Assembly (NCBI GenBank): GCA_037157565.1
Contig: JAZHRO010000036.1
Coordinates: 133,602,501-133,666,500, forward strand
DNA from: Thalassia testudinum
Lineage: Eukaryota; Streptophyta; Magnoliopsida; Alismatales; Hydrocharitaceae
Reading direction: 5' to 3'
DNA length: 64,000 nt
Part shown: positions 20,951 to 32,162 of the stretch, in pieces
Numbering within the stretch: the first letter of the stretch is position 1
How the letters are laid out: every line of letters starts with the position of its first letter
Made by a program: the position numbers and the translations under genes
Notes under the pieces: model-generated
Told to the model about the DNA's origin: nothing
The model's database searches: none
Seen by the model: the letters and a program-made list of their open reading frames with translations, nothing else

Positions 20951-23655
20951 TGTTACGACCCGATTCCCGAATCCCTACGAGCCACGAGAATCGGACCGAC
21001 TCGACTGATCCCAAGACCCAGTCGTCCAACGAGAAAGTAACCAAAAGAGCAGTAAAATAAACCACATTCACCATGTATATAATTAGCAGTAACAAAATAC
21101 TGCAGTAAAGAAAAGAAATACTACAGTATACACCACCACAACAGTAAAGAAGTAAACATGTACATAAACATGAAGCTTACAATAAAAAGAGTACAGGGGT
21201 AACATAACTACTCACTACAACAGAAAGAAAAGTACAGTGGGTACTACACAAGTAACACTACTGGGCTCTACTTGGCCCAACACCCTCTGTAGCCACCGAC
21301 TCTGGCTGCTCAACACCTGATCTTGAAAAGGTAACAAAGGTGACACGCCAGCGAAACATTGAGTAGAGTGGCAACCCAAAAGCTAAGAACAGAGTAAGGT
21401 GGACAGTAGCTGTTATATTCTTAATCTCTTCCTTTATTTTTTCCCATTTATTTATTATTGAATTATTTCTCAGATCTTTCTCTTGATATTGAATGTTTCT
21501 CGTGAGAACGATCTTGATTGCAGTCTTTTCCGAAAAGTAGAAGTAACACGTGGTGCTCTCCTGGCCGGGAGAGTCCCCCATGGTGGTCTTACCCTTAGTC
21601 AACCACCCCAAGGTCGCTGACAGACGTAACGGTGACTACATCATGCGCGATAAACGCACAGGTAGCTACCCCGCATTGGCACGCGGTCAGTCGTTTCCGT
21701 TAACGGGTGCGCCCAAAGCACAGCACGGAACCAGTATAGGGCAGAGCCCTCTCAGTAACAGAAGTCCAGCCCCTTCATAGTAACCAAACAGGGGTTTCGC
21801 CCCTCCACAGTCCACGCACCCTCGCCTGACTACCCTGGTTTGCCCAGTGGGCCTAACAAGTCGGTGTAGGAGGGCTAGCAGAACCCCGGGGCCTGTGGGG
21901 TAGCTAGTGCTCTCCCTACACTAGTAGCTCTCCTCGGTACTGTGTACACGAGGGCCAAAAGTGGGTACAAAGTGGTCAGACCCAACCCCGGGTCCCTGGG
22001 GCGGCTAGCTCCACTCTGCACTAAACAGGGGGGGATAGTCGCTCTCCTTGGTACTCCGTACTCAAGGGCCAGCTCACTTCCCCAATTCTATTCCATTCAC
22101 TTTCCAAGAGTTCTACTCCTAATTCCCCGTAGGGTTCATGCTCCTTTAACTCAGCCAATTTAGGTTTCATCATTTCAGATTTATATTCATATAGCCCAGG
22201 TTCTCAACCGTAATTATTCATCCATAAACAGGCAGCTGTTAACCAATTACAGGCAGTTATCGTTTCCTTTCTACTTTTCCAAGACTGCAATGTATATATA
22301 TTCAATCTAGTTTTCTAGTCCTAGGATTCATGCCATACCCTAGGATCTATCATTCAATCTAGTTTTCTAGTCCTAGGATTCATGCATTACCCTAGGATCT
22401 ATCATTCAATCTAGTTTTTCATTTCCTAGGGTTCATGCAATACCCTAGACTCTATTAATTATTTCAAAAATGCATAATTTTTGATAAATAATTGAAAGGG
22501 CCACTCTACCCGCAAAATCAGGAGTACTGGGGGAGTAAACGGCAAGCCCACTCGCCTCCGCAAACCCCAAAGCTGCAACGGAACGGGATCCTAACACAGG
22601 GTCAAATACAAGGAGCTACTCAGAACAGCATACAATTACTGTAAACAGGTAGAGGAACTAAATCTGAGAAGAACGAGACTTGAAACGCGAAAAACGGACT
22701 CCGAACGGACCCTAAACGGGTCAAAAATGACAAGTCTGCCCAAAATCAGACGTCTGGCACTTCTTCCAGACGTCTTAAATGATAGCTCAAGTCATACCTT
22801 GATTTGCGCGATCCCTCAGACATCTAAAAGCCCGCTGAACCGTCTGGGCTTAGTTTCCAGACGTCCGACTGTTACTCCGGACGTTTGGAGACCCTCCCCG
22901 TTGTCTAGTGCTGTGCCCAAACGTCCGATCTGTGTGGGATGGCGTGCCCTTGCGCCTTCCCGAATAAGTCTTGCACACACATGCGCTCGTTCTTAACACG
23001 AAAGGGTGCAGAAGACTTCGGCGGAACGGCTGCATGGCCGTACATGCGAAAGAAGAAAAAAGGTAAAATATCGTACGACGTCTCCTGTGTCGTCTGGACG
23101 TATGTTCAGATGTCTGATTCTGGGAAATTTTCCTAGAATTAGGACCTCCTCGCCCTCCGCCCACAGAGCACAACCGTGCCGCATCGCGCCCGCGTGCTGC
23201 CTGAGCTGCAGCAGCTCCTCCCCAGCACCACGCGCCTGTTTCGCAACCGCCGGCTGGCCCTGGCTGCTTCGGCGAGCTCTCAACCTCGCGATCGAGCTCT
23301 CTCTCCCTCGTAGCAACTCCCCCCATGCACTCACAGCAGCTGCTATGGCTGCCCTCGCCCGTTCACGCTCTTGCTGACAGGAAGAAGAAGGCTGTGGAGT
23401 GAGGGTGAGGGGGAGGAGAGGGGTATTTGAAGGTTGCCGTGGGGAAAGAGAGTGAAAAAGCTGCGTCTGCAGGGAGGAAGGAAAGAGAAGAAGGAGGGTG
23501 GCGGGTGCAGCCTGCGTGCGCATGCGCATAGACGCGAACCCGTACGCCGAAAAAATTTAATTCCAGACATCTGGGAAGGCTCCCAGACGTCTGACCAGAC
23601 GTCTGGACCACTTCCCAGACGTCTTAAACGATGTTTGTTGCCTTGGGTTATAACA
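20951..23655 (-). repeat. 5' LTR of the Tekay-type element
   Basis: 2705 bp, beginning TGTTACGACC and ending GGTTATAACA. It is the uninterrupted partner of 12214-16645. The 52-bp unit beginning TTCAATCTAG is present three times (22301-22352, 22353-22404, 22405-22457). CAGACGTCTGG-like motifs are scattered at 22745-22920, 23075-23115 and 23560-23625. The minus-strand LTR start TGTTATAACCC fits the Tekay pattern. Confidence 0.87.
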
Positions 23656-24630
23656 GGAAGGTTGTGAGAAAGAGGAGAGGAAGCAAAGTGAAACGCTGAT
23701 TGCACAATAATCATGCAACCTAAATCACCTAAATTAAGCTAGATTCTAGCATAACTTAGGAATAATGCATTCATAGGCATTGTAATTTGCACAATAGCTA
23801 GTTTATTAGTCAGATAGATAATATCGTCATTTTATGACCTAAAAGAGGGATGATTTTAATCACAGATGATACAAAGCTATGAATGTCAGATCAGATCGGA
23901 TAGATCTGATCAGTACGACGACGAGAGTCCAACACTTCCAAAATCGTCTCGATCAGACATCCAAGGCATCTTGTGCAATCCATAAAAGAATGGAGATCAT
24001 AAAGCCAAAGGACAAAGATCCGAGCCTCAGATGAAGAATCTAACCTCACGGATGAATTCAGATCGATGATCGTAGTCCAATGGCGCAAAAATCAACTCGA
24101 TCGGAGGTCTACATCACCAGATATAAGGAAAAGAAGATGGACAGCCATGATGGCGTCACGTGATGCTATCACAACTGCTCCCTCACCACTACCCCATCTA
24201 GGAAGGCCACACCACACGCTGTGGGCTGTTTGATCTTCATCCAACAGCCACGAGTGCATCACATCGCCCATCCAGCAGGATAAGTATAAATAGAAACAAG
24301 TAAGGAAGTATAACAGAAGATTTACGCAACGCGTTCTCTCAAGCACTCTCGCGGAAGCGCGTGACGAGCGTTCGAGGCCGCGCTTTGAGCGAAATTGAAG
24401 CAGTGTTTGGTGTGCGCGCAATTGCACCATCGGAGGGCGGAGGCGCGACCACGTGGCACAATCGGAGAGCACCACGGCCAAACATGTGACCTCACACATT
24501 TTGCGAAATCAGGAAGCTGCGCGCGTGCGTGAGCCATCTGATCTGATTGTTGGGCGCGATTTGAATTGGCGCAGGCGTGTGAGGAGGAGGAAGCGGCGAG
24601 CGGGCATTGGACGGGCGCGAAGTGCGAACG

Positions 24631-26335
24631 TGTTGAGAACGGAAAACTACGCGATCGAAGTTGGTTTCGAAAAACTCGTCGTTGTAGTTTGATTTGCGAA
24701 GAAATCCGTCAACAAATAAATTTATACTGAAATTCTAAGAATTTCGAGTCGAACATAGGGAGGCATACGTTCGATTTAGAACCGCGTTTGTTTAATTGTC
24801 ACAAAACAAATTAGCTAGTCAAATTAAATCTAAACCAACTATCTACTTAAAGAATAAAGAATAGAAGACAGAGAGAAAATATTACAAATAAAGACAAAAG
24901 AGAGATAGAATAAACATGGAATTCATTATCACAAGTTGATGTTCATTATGATTACAACTATCCATTACACTAGAAAGTAGGAAATCTACACTAGAATGCG
25001 GGAAATCTATTCTAGAAAGCAGTAAAAAAGAAGATAAAGAGAGGTTATCCTTCTCGACGATTGCTTGGAGGACGAGCCGGATGGGACGATGCCTCGAAGA
25101 CGGGGGATGGAGCGAGAAGAAGGAGGATGAAGTAGGAAGAAGTGGGAATGAGGCAGCACGTCATCGTCGTCACGGGATTCACTTCCGAAATGGGGATGAG
25201 AAAATTGGAATTTGGCTCTAGAATAGAATCTCGGGTGTGGGACAAGCTTTTCTTGAGCTTTGGAGAGGGAGAGAGGTGAAGGAAGGGATGAAGAAGTGGA
25301 GGTCGAGTCTCCTTTTATAGTTGTAGGAATTGAGGGAAAATTTGTCATTTCAAGCTTAAAGCATTAAATCAGCTCTTTATCCGTCACTAAAGGTCTGATC
25401 GTGGCCGACGTGCGCGCGCCTCCCTGCCTGCCTCGCTCATAACGCACGTGCACGTCTTTTAAATCTTAGCCGTCCGATCGCGAGATCGGATGACTCAGAT
25501 TTCTCCTCGCGCGCGCCTTTGTGTGCGCTTAACCGCATGTCCGCGTGCGATCGGGCGTGTGCAAGCACGTCATCGTGCGCATCGCGATCCAAGGCTCCTC
25601 TGCGTGCCATGTCTCCACCCCTCGCTTGCCCGATCATCATCTGAAGGTTGGATTGCACCTGCTCCCGCGCCCACGTCTGATTTGAGGCGTGCTGCATTTC
25701 GAATGCGCACCTCGCGCTTGAGAAAGAGCGACCGCCCGCTTTGCTATGGCCGACTTTGTGTCGCACTTTTGTTTTCAGGCACGCATGCTCATAGTCGTTG
25801 GATCAAGATCCAACGGCTAGGATCGAGCGGTGGAGATCCTTTGGAGATGCAGCGGCGATCATTAGGGCTGATTGGGAGACTGGGATGGCGCCATCTACAA
25901 CACACAGAAGATGGACGGCCAAGATGGTGCCACAGATGTCGGATTGGACCAATTTTCACGTTGTTAGGCTGCGATCATCGATCCGAACCCATCCGTGCAG
26001 TTGGATTTGTTGTTTAAAGTGTGGATTGGCACCATCTTGGCCCTTTATCTTTAAGCTTCCTTGGTCTTTATCTGGTGCTACGGATGTTCGATCAGGGTGA
26101 TCTTGGAGTCGTTGAACTCCAATCATCGCCCTGATCAGATCCATACGATTGATCTTCAATTCGGGACCCCAATTAAAAGTTTCCCTGTCCCTGACATAAA
26201 AGTAGACAATTACTATACAATTTATACAACTTGACCTAAATGCATGTTATACAATATTTATAATGTATGATGCTAATATGACACTAAGAACATATATTAA
26301 TAAACGTTTTTGGCTATTTAGATGTATGCACATCA
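24631..26335 (-). mobile_element. Solo LTR, minus strand, nested in the family C 5' LTR
   Basis: Starts TGTTGAGAACGG and ends CACATCA on the plus strand, flanked by GAACG (24626-24630) and GAATG (26336-26340), a 5-bp duplication with one later change. Read on the minus strand it has U3, a TATA box (complement of 'cttttatagtt' near 25312), a GA/CT-rich leader and the U5 block 'tcgagtcgaacatagggagg' (complement) near 24745. That block resembles the U5 end of family A LTRs. No internal element sequence is present. Confidence 0.72.
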
Positions 26336-26528
26336 GAATGGGATCGTTAGATCGCAATCCAAGGCATGAGAGTGCGCCATGTGTCACCACCAGGTTGAAT
26401 CTGCACGTAGAGGGAGAATTTGAAGGTGTTTTAAGGCCAGATCTGATCCGTTGATATCCCGATCAACGGATCTGATCAAACAGGAGTTGTTACATGAAAT
26501 TAAGGGTTAAAATACCCTTTTTGCCCTC

Positions 26529-26536
26529 TATAAAAG
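26529..26536 (+). promoter_or_regulatory. TATA box of family C 5' LTR
   Basis: TATAAAAG, with a second CTATAAAAG right after it, precedes a pyrimidine-rich leader ('catctctctcttccatcaac'). The 3' LTR has the same box at 30463-30470. Confidence 0.6.
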
Positions 26537-26720
26537 CTATAAAAGAAGGCCCAGGGCCCCCCAGTTGAAGCATCTCTCTCTTCCATCAACTCCAGACATC
26601 TTTCACCTTCTCTACAACTCTTCGTCCCTTTGCAACTCTATACCGACCTTCATCCCGGTGCTCTGGATCTGAGGTGCTACCGCATTAACTTTTAAAATGC
26701 GAATTACGTGCTGAACAAGT

Positions 26721-26738
26721 TGGCGCCGTTGCCGGGGA
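26721..26738 (+). other. Primer-binding site, Athila type
   Basis: TGGCGCCGTTGCCGGGGA starts three bases after the LTR end ACA at 26717. The same 18 bases prime the family A element at 53322. Confidence 0.9.
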
Positions 26739-28288
26739 GGCAATGGAAATTTTTGAAGCTTTCTTTGGTGCGAATTTGAGATTTCTAATTTGCTATTTTT
26801 GTTGATTTCGTGTGTGTAGGAAGCGTAGAAATCCAAGGGAAAGACAATAAATGAAGAAATCGCAGGTTCAAATCTCAGGTAAGTATTCATAGGTTAGATC
26901 AGTTAGATTATAGAAAAAAAATTAGGTGTTTACTTGAACCTTAGGATTAGTTAGAATTTGCTTAATTATTATAAAAAAAAATTCTCTCTTGATTTTTTGG
27001 ACTGAAATAATGTTTTATTTTAAAAATTCAATTCTTGGAGATCCGTACCTTCAAAAATTCTCAAATTTTTAATTGATGTAGATTTCAAAGTCAAGAATAA
27101 CATATCCAAATTTAGAATAAATCAAAGTTATAGAAAAAATTTAAAAATTCACGCACTGATCTGTTATCAATACGGTTATTGTTCCTGATTTTTTGGAGTT
27201 AAAAATATTATAGAAATTTTTATACAACTTCAATTGACTTGAAATTTATGACACCGAATTTATGAAATAATCAAGAATTTAGGAAAAATATGAAAAAATT
27301 ATTTCTTGTATTTTTGATTGCATGGATTATCCAATCACCAAATGAGGGTCAAAACAGACTACAAAACCCCCAATACACTTTACATCAGAAAAAAAAAGAA
27401 AACGTGCATTAAAAATTCTTGAAAAATATTTTATGAGTGCCTAATTAGTGGTTCAAGAAGTCCAATTGATTGCATTGCTTGGGTTGCACCACTCATCTGA
27501 TTTTGAACTTAAAAGAATCATCTAGAATTATCTGTGCTTAGGGTTCCACATTGAGGATATAGCACACCTGCATTTCCATATTTAAAGGAAATCTATAGAA
27601 CAAATTGGGATTTGCAAAACTCATGTGTGTCTCATCAAAACTTTGATTGAAAATTTTAACTCAAGTGAACCCTAAAACTCATTAACACAAGCATTCGAAT
27701 CTTAAAATTCACTTCATCATAAGAAATTGCTTGTGAACCCTATTTGCTTGAGCACTTCACACATTTCAAAATCAATTTTTAAGGGCAAACACCCCCTAAC
27801 GCCCATCATATTCCACAAGCACATCAAACCCACGCCTAAAACTTAGTAGACGTGCCCTAGGAAGGACTAATAGACTTGGGGACTTTAAAGTAGATTGGGC
27901 TAAGGTCAAGGCCTTGTCTACTTGGACCAACTGGTGATGAGAAAAGTCGGTGCAGTAACCACGTTAACCTTTAGTGGTGTCCCGCCGAGCAGGGTGTCCT
28001 AAGGGGTCCCCCCCTTCTGGCCAGCCAAGTAATTCAAGGGTTGATCTAACCCAGTCGTGTTTTGAGGAGCTGGGATCAGGTCTAATTGGGGTTGACACTC
28101 TAAGGACCAGTTTGATTGCTTGCATTGAGCGGGCAAGGGTTTCTCTAATTTGTCTTCTCTCTCATCTATAGACATTCTTTTGGTGCATACAAGGTAGAAG
28201 ACCTCAAAATCCTGATTTGCTACCACCATTAGAAAGAAATCCTAGGAGAAGACCTATTTATCTAGGATCTGAATCTAAACCCTCTGCA
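26739..28288 (+). other. Untranslated leader of family C element
   Basis: About 1.5 kb, AT-rich, no credible ORF. The segment 27960-28040 ('ggtgtcccgccgagcagggt', 'ggccagccaagtaattcaag') resembles the GC-rich leader block of the family A element at 54050-54140. Confidence 0.7.
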
Positions 28289-29698
28289 ATGGCTAGTCAT
28301 CATGAGGAAGAAGAGATCGATGAACAAAATCTGGATCCGATGACTCTCTTCTAAAGGCAGATCCCTAAGCAAGGCCAGCATCATGACTGACAGATGGAAG
28401 TCATAGTGCAAGCCATCACTCGACTCCAAAACGAAAGGGCAGACCGGCCCCTCCATGACCTTTATAACCCTCCTAATGCCCAACCTGAACCCTTTGTTAG
28501 GGTACCTCAGGATGGGGATGATTTTGAACTCGAACGTTAGATCATTAACTTGATTCCCCACTTCCATGGCCATGAGTCAGATGACCCCTTCCACCACCTT
28601 GAAAAGCTCCTACACATAGGAAGAACCTTTGGCCCTAGAAACATGAATGAAGGTACCCTAATGATGAAAATGCTCCCATTCTCCTTGAGAGATAGAGTTG
28701 CACATTGGTTGAGAATAATTGGTAGACCAATGCTAACTTGGGAAGACCTGAGAAGCACATTCCTAAAGAAATTCTTCCCCGTAGGAAAAACTAATGCCCT
28801 TAGATGTGCCATAACAACCTTTAAGCAGAACCCTGGGGAACAACTACATGAGGCTTGGGAGAGGTTCAATGATTTAGCTAGGAAATACCCTCATCATGGG
28901 ATTCCGGAGTGGCACTTGGCCCATATTTTCTATTGTGGGTTGAGTGATAATCTGAAGAATTTTGTTGATGCGGCATGTGGGGCAATTTCCTGAGTCGAGA
29001 TGCTGAGGGAGCCTTTCAATTGTTTGAGAATATGAGTGAAAATTCCCTCAACAATGCTTCAATGTTTGCCTTTAACAAAGCTAATCAACCAAGGAGTGGA
29101 GTTTATGAAGTTAACAATAATTCAAAGTTGGTTGATTTAGAGTTAATTGCACAAAGATTGGATAAGGTGGAACTCGCGGGAAAGAATGTGGAGAATTTGG
29201 ATAAGAAATTGGACAACCTTCTAAAGGGCGGGAATTACTTAGGTACATAGTCCAGATTAAATCTTATGCCTACCCAAGGAGTGCCTATATTAAACCACAA
29301 CCAATTCCCCAACCCTCTAGGTCAGAAATTAGTGCACAACATCAATGACCTAACCATGACTCCACCTATGAGCCAATTGTACTTGAACTCATCTCTTTTT
29401 GGGTACCAAGGATGGAATTGAAGATGGAATTGACGGGACGACTAGACTAGCTAGTAGATGCTAGACAACATGGGATGCTGCCATCCCAACCCGTCCCAAA
29501 CCCAAGAAATTTCAATAGGGTTAACTAGCACAATGCAAAGGAGCAACAAGCACACCTAATTCAACTTGCTCCCCAGCACCCACCAGGTTTTGTTAACCCT
29601 AACCCAACCTAGGCTCAACCCATTTTACAAAACCCACCTTACCCTTCTAACCCTAATGCACATGTTTGTTCTGTCACTTTGAGAAGTGGGAAACAGAT
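28289..29698 (+). pseudogene. Athila-type gag, broken and 3'-truncated
   Basis: ATG at 28289 opens MASHHEEEEIDEQNLDPMTL. Three stops occur before the capsid region. From 28550 the frame is clean: IPHFHGHESDDPFHHLEKLL, MLPFSLRDRVAHWL, STFLKKFFPVGKTNALR, EAWERFNDLARKYPHHGIPE, which is the retrotransposon gag domain as in Athila. A frameshift at about 28985 moves into the frame of FQLFENMSENSLNNAS and LDNLLKGGNYLG (to 29250). More stops follow in a Pro/Asn/Gln-rich part. The sequence ends at SVTLRSGKQ, the conserved Athila gag motif before protease, and runs directly into LTR sequence at about 29699. No zinc knuckle is seen. Confidence 0.8.
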
Positions 29699-30953
29699 CA
29701 GATGAAGAATCTAACCGCACTGATGAATTCAGATCGATGATTGTAGTCCAACGGCACAAAAATCAACTCGATTGGAGGTCTACATCACTAGATATAAGGG
29801 AAAGAAGATGGATGGCCATGATATTGCCATGTGGCGCCATCACAGCCGCTCCCTCACCATCGCCCCATCTAGGAAGGCCACACCGCATGCTGTGGGCCGT
29901 TGGATCTTTATCTAATGGCCACGAGCGCGCCACATCGCCTGTCTAGCAAATAAGTATAAATAGAAATAAACAAGGAAGTATAATAGAACGTACGTGTAGC
30001 GCGTTGGCTCACGCGTTTGCTTGGAAGTGCGTGACAAGCGTTCGGGGCTGCGCTTTGTGCAAAATTGAAGTGATGTTGGGCGCGGGTGCAATTGAGCCAT
30101 TAAAGGGCGGAGGTGCGACCCTGTGGTCTGATTGGAGCGCATCGCGGTCGGACGCGTGATCTCACACGTTTTGAGAAATCGGGAAGTTACACTCGTGCGT
30201 GAACTGTCTGATCTGTTCGTTGGGCATGATTTGAATTGGCGCAGGCGCACGAGGAGGGAGAAGCAACGAGTGGGCATTGGATGTTCGCGAGGTGTGAGCG
30301 GGGATGTCAGATCTCCATCCAAGGCACAAGAGCCTGCTAAGTGTTGCCACCAGGTTGAATCTGCGTGTAGAGGGCGAATTTGAAGGTGTTTTGTGGCCAG
30401 ATTTAACAGGAGCTGTTAAACAAAATTAAGGGCTAAAATACCCTTTTTTGCTCCACAAAAGCTATAAAAGAAGGCCCAGGGCCCCCCAATTGAAGAATCT
30501 CTCTCTTCCATCAACACCAGACATCTTCCACCTTCTCTGTAACTCTCCATCCCTCTGCAACTCTGCTCCAACTTTCATCCCGACGCTCTGGATCTGAGGT
30601 GCTGCCGTACCTTGCACAAGCATCCTACAAGTGGCGGCGTCTCTTTGCCACTTTCTATCTCTCCCTTTCTCTATCTCTCTATTTAATTCTAGTAGCATTC
30701 TTTATTATGAAAACTCTGTTTAATTGAAATTAAAGTTCTGATCTTTTGAATGCAAGATATCTGATTCGTATACAATATACATATATAAATATCTGTTTAG
30801 AGCAAGTTTTCTTGAAAGGCTTATGCAAAAATCGAGATTGCCTCCCTGCGAACGACCTGGTACTCACCGGAGTTTTATATATTTATTTTTCAATGTATTT
30901 TCGCGCTATACTACAATTGATTAACTTTTAAACCGCGAATTGCACGCCAGACA
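29699..30953 (+). repeat. 3' LTR of family C element, 5' end missing
   Basis: Begins inside U3 at 'atcagatgaagaatctaacc' and ends CCAGACA at 30953. It keeps the U5 segment absent from the 5' LTR, with 'tgcctccctgcgaacgacct' at about 30840. The start of U3, the polypurine tract and all of pol are missing. Confidence 0.72.
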
Positions 30954-31437
30954 AGCACTTGAAGGGATTTTGCTGAACGGTGGTGGGAGAGATGTGCAGA
31001 GCTTTGATATATATGCAGGTCAAGAGGGGAGGGTGTGCGTGTGCTATTACCCCTTCCAACGACCCACTTAGTCCCTTCCGCCAAGGATGGTCGATTCCAC
31101 CATTACCTCCTCCGGAATTCTCTATAGACCCCTCTTGCGAGGGTCGAACCCCAAGCGCCACCTCCACCTTGCCCTGATCCCCCCCCCCCCGCTCGAATTC
31201 CATGGCAAAAGGCTCGCCTCTCCCACCGACCCTTCCTCCTTCCCCTCCCAACAACCCTGCGACCTACTATGATCCACGCTGTCGTGAAGGAACTGACCCA
31301 AGAGGCCCCCTTCGACCCCTGGGACAACCAAAGCATCGACTTGGTCGAGCCCTCTCGCCTCTGGCTTCCCCCTACGAATTGGTGGATGACATGCTGATGG
31401 AGGTGAATGAGGGAGGTAGAGGGGGTGATTACGTAAT
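30954..31437. other. GC-rich spacer, possible unrecognised coding relic
   Basis: Between the family C element and the second MITE. A short plus-strand frame from the ATG at 31269 (42 codons) contains KELTQEAPFDPWDNQSIDL and then EPSRLWLPP, which looks more protein-like than its surroundings. Overlapping frames are Pro-rich. I do not recognise the family and no exon borders are evident. A run of ten C lies at about 31181-31190. Confidence 0.3.
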
Positions 31438-31661
31438 TACCCATATAATCTTGGTAATTACGTAAATACCCTCTCAATCTTCTCTTTATTAACAAAAATA
31501 CCCCTGACATAACAGTCGTTATAGTTTAACCAAACGACAAACTGACGGAGGGGTATTTTTGTTAACGGAGGGAAGATTCAGGGGGTATTTACGTAATTAC
31601 CAAGATTATAAGGGTATAGATGTAATATCCAAAATTTATAGGGGCATGTATGTAAAAACCC
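31438..31661. mobile_element. Foldback MITE, copy 2 (inverted relative to copy 1)
   Basis: It contains the same inner arms ('attaacaaaaatacccct' and 'ggggtatttttgttaac') and ends 'ggggcatgtatgtaaaaacc'. The central spacer (tttaaccaaacgacaaac) is the reverse complement of that in copy 1 (11103-11340), so the two lie in opposite orientation. The left terminus is lost here, whereas copy 1 lost part of its right arm. Confidence 0.72.
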
Positions 31662-32162
31662 TAATAATTTATCAGCAATCATTTGTCCAAAAATGTAATG
31701 ATTGACAACAGAATTGATGGAACCAACTAATAAGTAGCTGGATGCATAAGAATCTAAGCCAACGGTTGTGAAGGAAGAATCACCATGAGAGGTGAGCCTT
31801 TCAATTTTGAGGATAAGGGCCACGTTGAAGTCAGGCTTATCACATCCGGGTGTTTCGTTGGATTCATTTCGATCGTTTTGTCACCCATTAGCGTTGTTCG
31901 TCGACGATGTCAGCGGCGGTTTGTCATACCCATTGCATAGTGTAGGTCCTTCCTACTTTGAAAATGATGTTCAGGGCACTTCGTTTCTATGTTTTTTCAT
32001 TTTATTTTGTTTCCGGTGGTTATTTTTTGGAGTTCCCCCCTCTTTAAGGGGAGTTTACATTCCCCATCTTTGAAGGGCATAGGATATCCTTCTCCCTCAC
32101 CTTCGGGTTGCACCCTTGTATCATTTTTGTTCCTTAGTGAAATCTCACTTTTCAAAAAAATA
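31662..32162 (+). mobile_element. Possible 3' end of a LINE with short A-tail
   Basis: The sequence ends 'gttccttagtgaaatctcac' followed by 'ttttcaaaaaaa' at 32150-32160, a form common at the 3' ends of plant LINEs, after 'cttcgggttgcacccttgta'. No ORF2 motif is seen upstream and no target duplication was found. A short minus-strand frame at 31578-31823 is not recognised. Confidence 0.35.

Larger units (their letters stand above)
12214..23655 (-). mobile_element. Tekay/Del-type Ty3/gypsy chromovirus, complete outline but defective
   Basis: The target duplication GGAAG flanks it at 12209-12213 and 23656-23660. Two LTRs (about 2.7 kb without the nested insert) begin TGTTA and end TAACA on the plus strand. 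On the minus strand the order is 5' LTR (20951-23655), initiator tRNA-Met primer site, gag with zinc knuckle, protease, RT, RNase H, the integrase C-terminus with chromodomain, and 3' LTR (12214-16645). Stops and frameshifts occur in gag, protease and RT. The integrase catalytic core is missing. A chromodomain and a tRNA-Met primer site are characteristic of Tekay/Del chromoviruses. The LTRs differ by many substitutions, so the insertion is not recent. Confidence 0.88.
23884..26717 (+). repeat. 5' LTR of family C element, split by a solo LTR
   Basis: 23884-24630 and 26341-26717 together align with the 3' LTR at 29699-30953. Shared landmarks are 'atgaagaatctaacc', 'taagtataaatagaaa', 'caccaggttgaatctgc', TATAAAAG at 26529-26536, and the terminus before the primer site. 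About 270 bp of U5 present in the 3' LTR (30610-30915) are missing here, at 26677/26678. Confidence 0.65.
23884..30953 (+). mobile_element. Athila-like element, family C, internally deleted (no pol)
   Basis: Order on the plus strand: 5' LTR (23884-26717, with a nested solo LTR), primer site TGGCGCCGTTGCCGGGGA, a long leader, a broken gag, then a jump at about 29698/29699 straight into the middle of the 3' LTR, which ends at 30953. Protease, RT, RNase H and integrase are absent. The primer site, the leader and the gag type place it with Athila. I could not confirm a target duplication (left flank ATGAA or AGCTA, right flank AGCAC), so the left end is less certain than the right. Confidence 0.65.
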
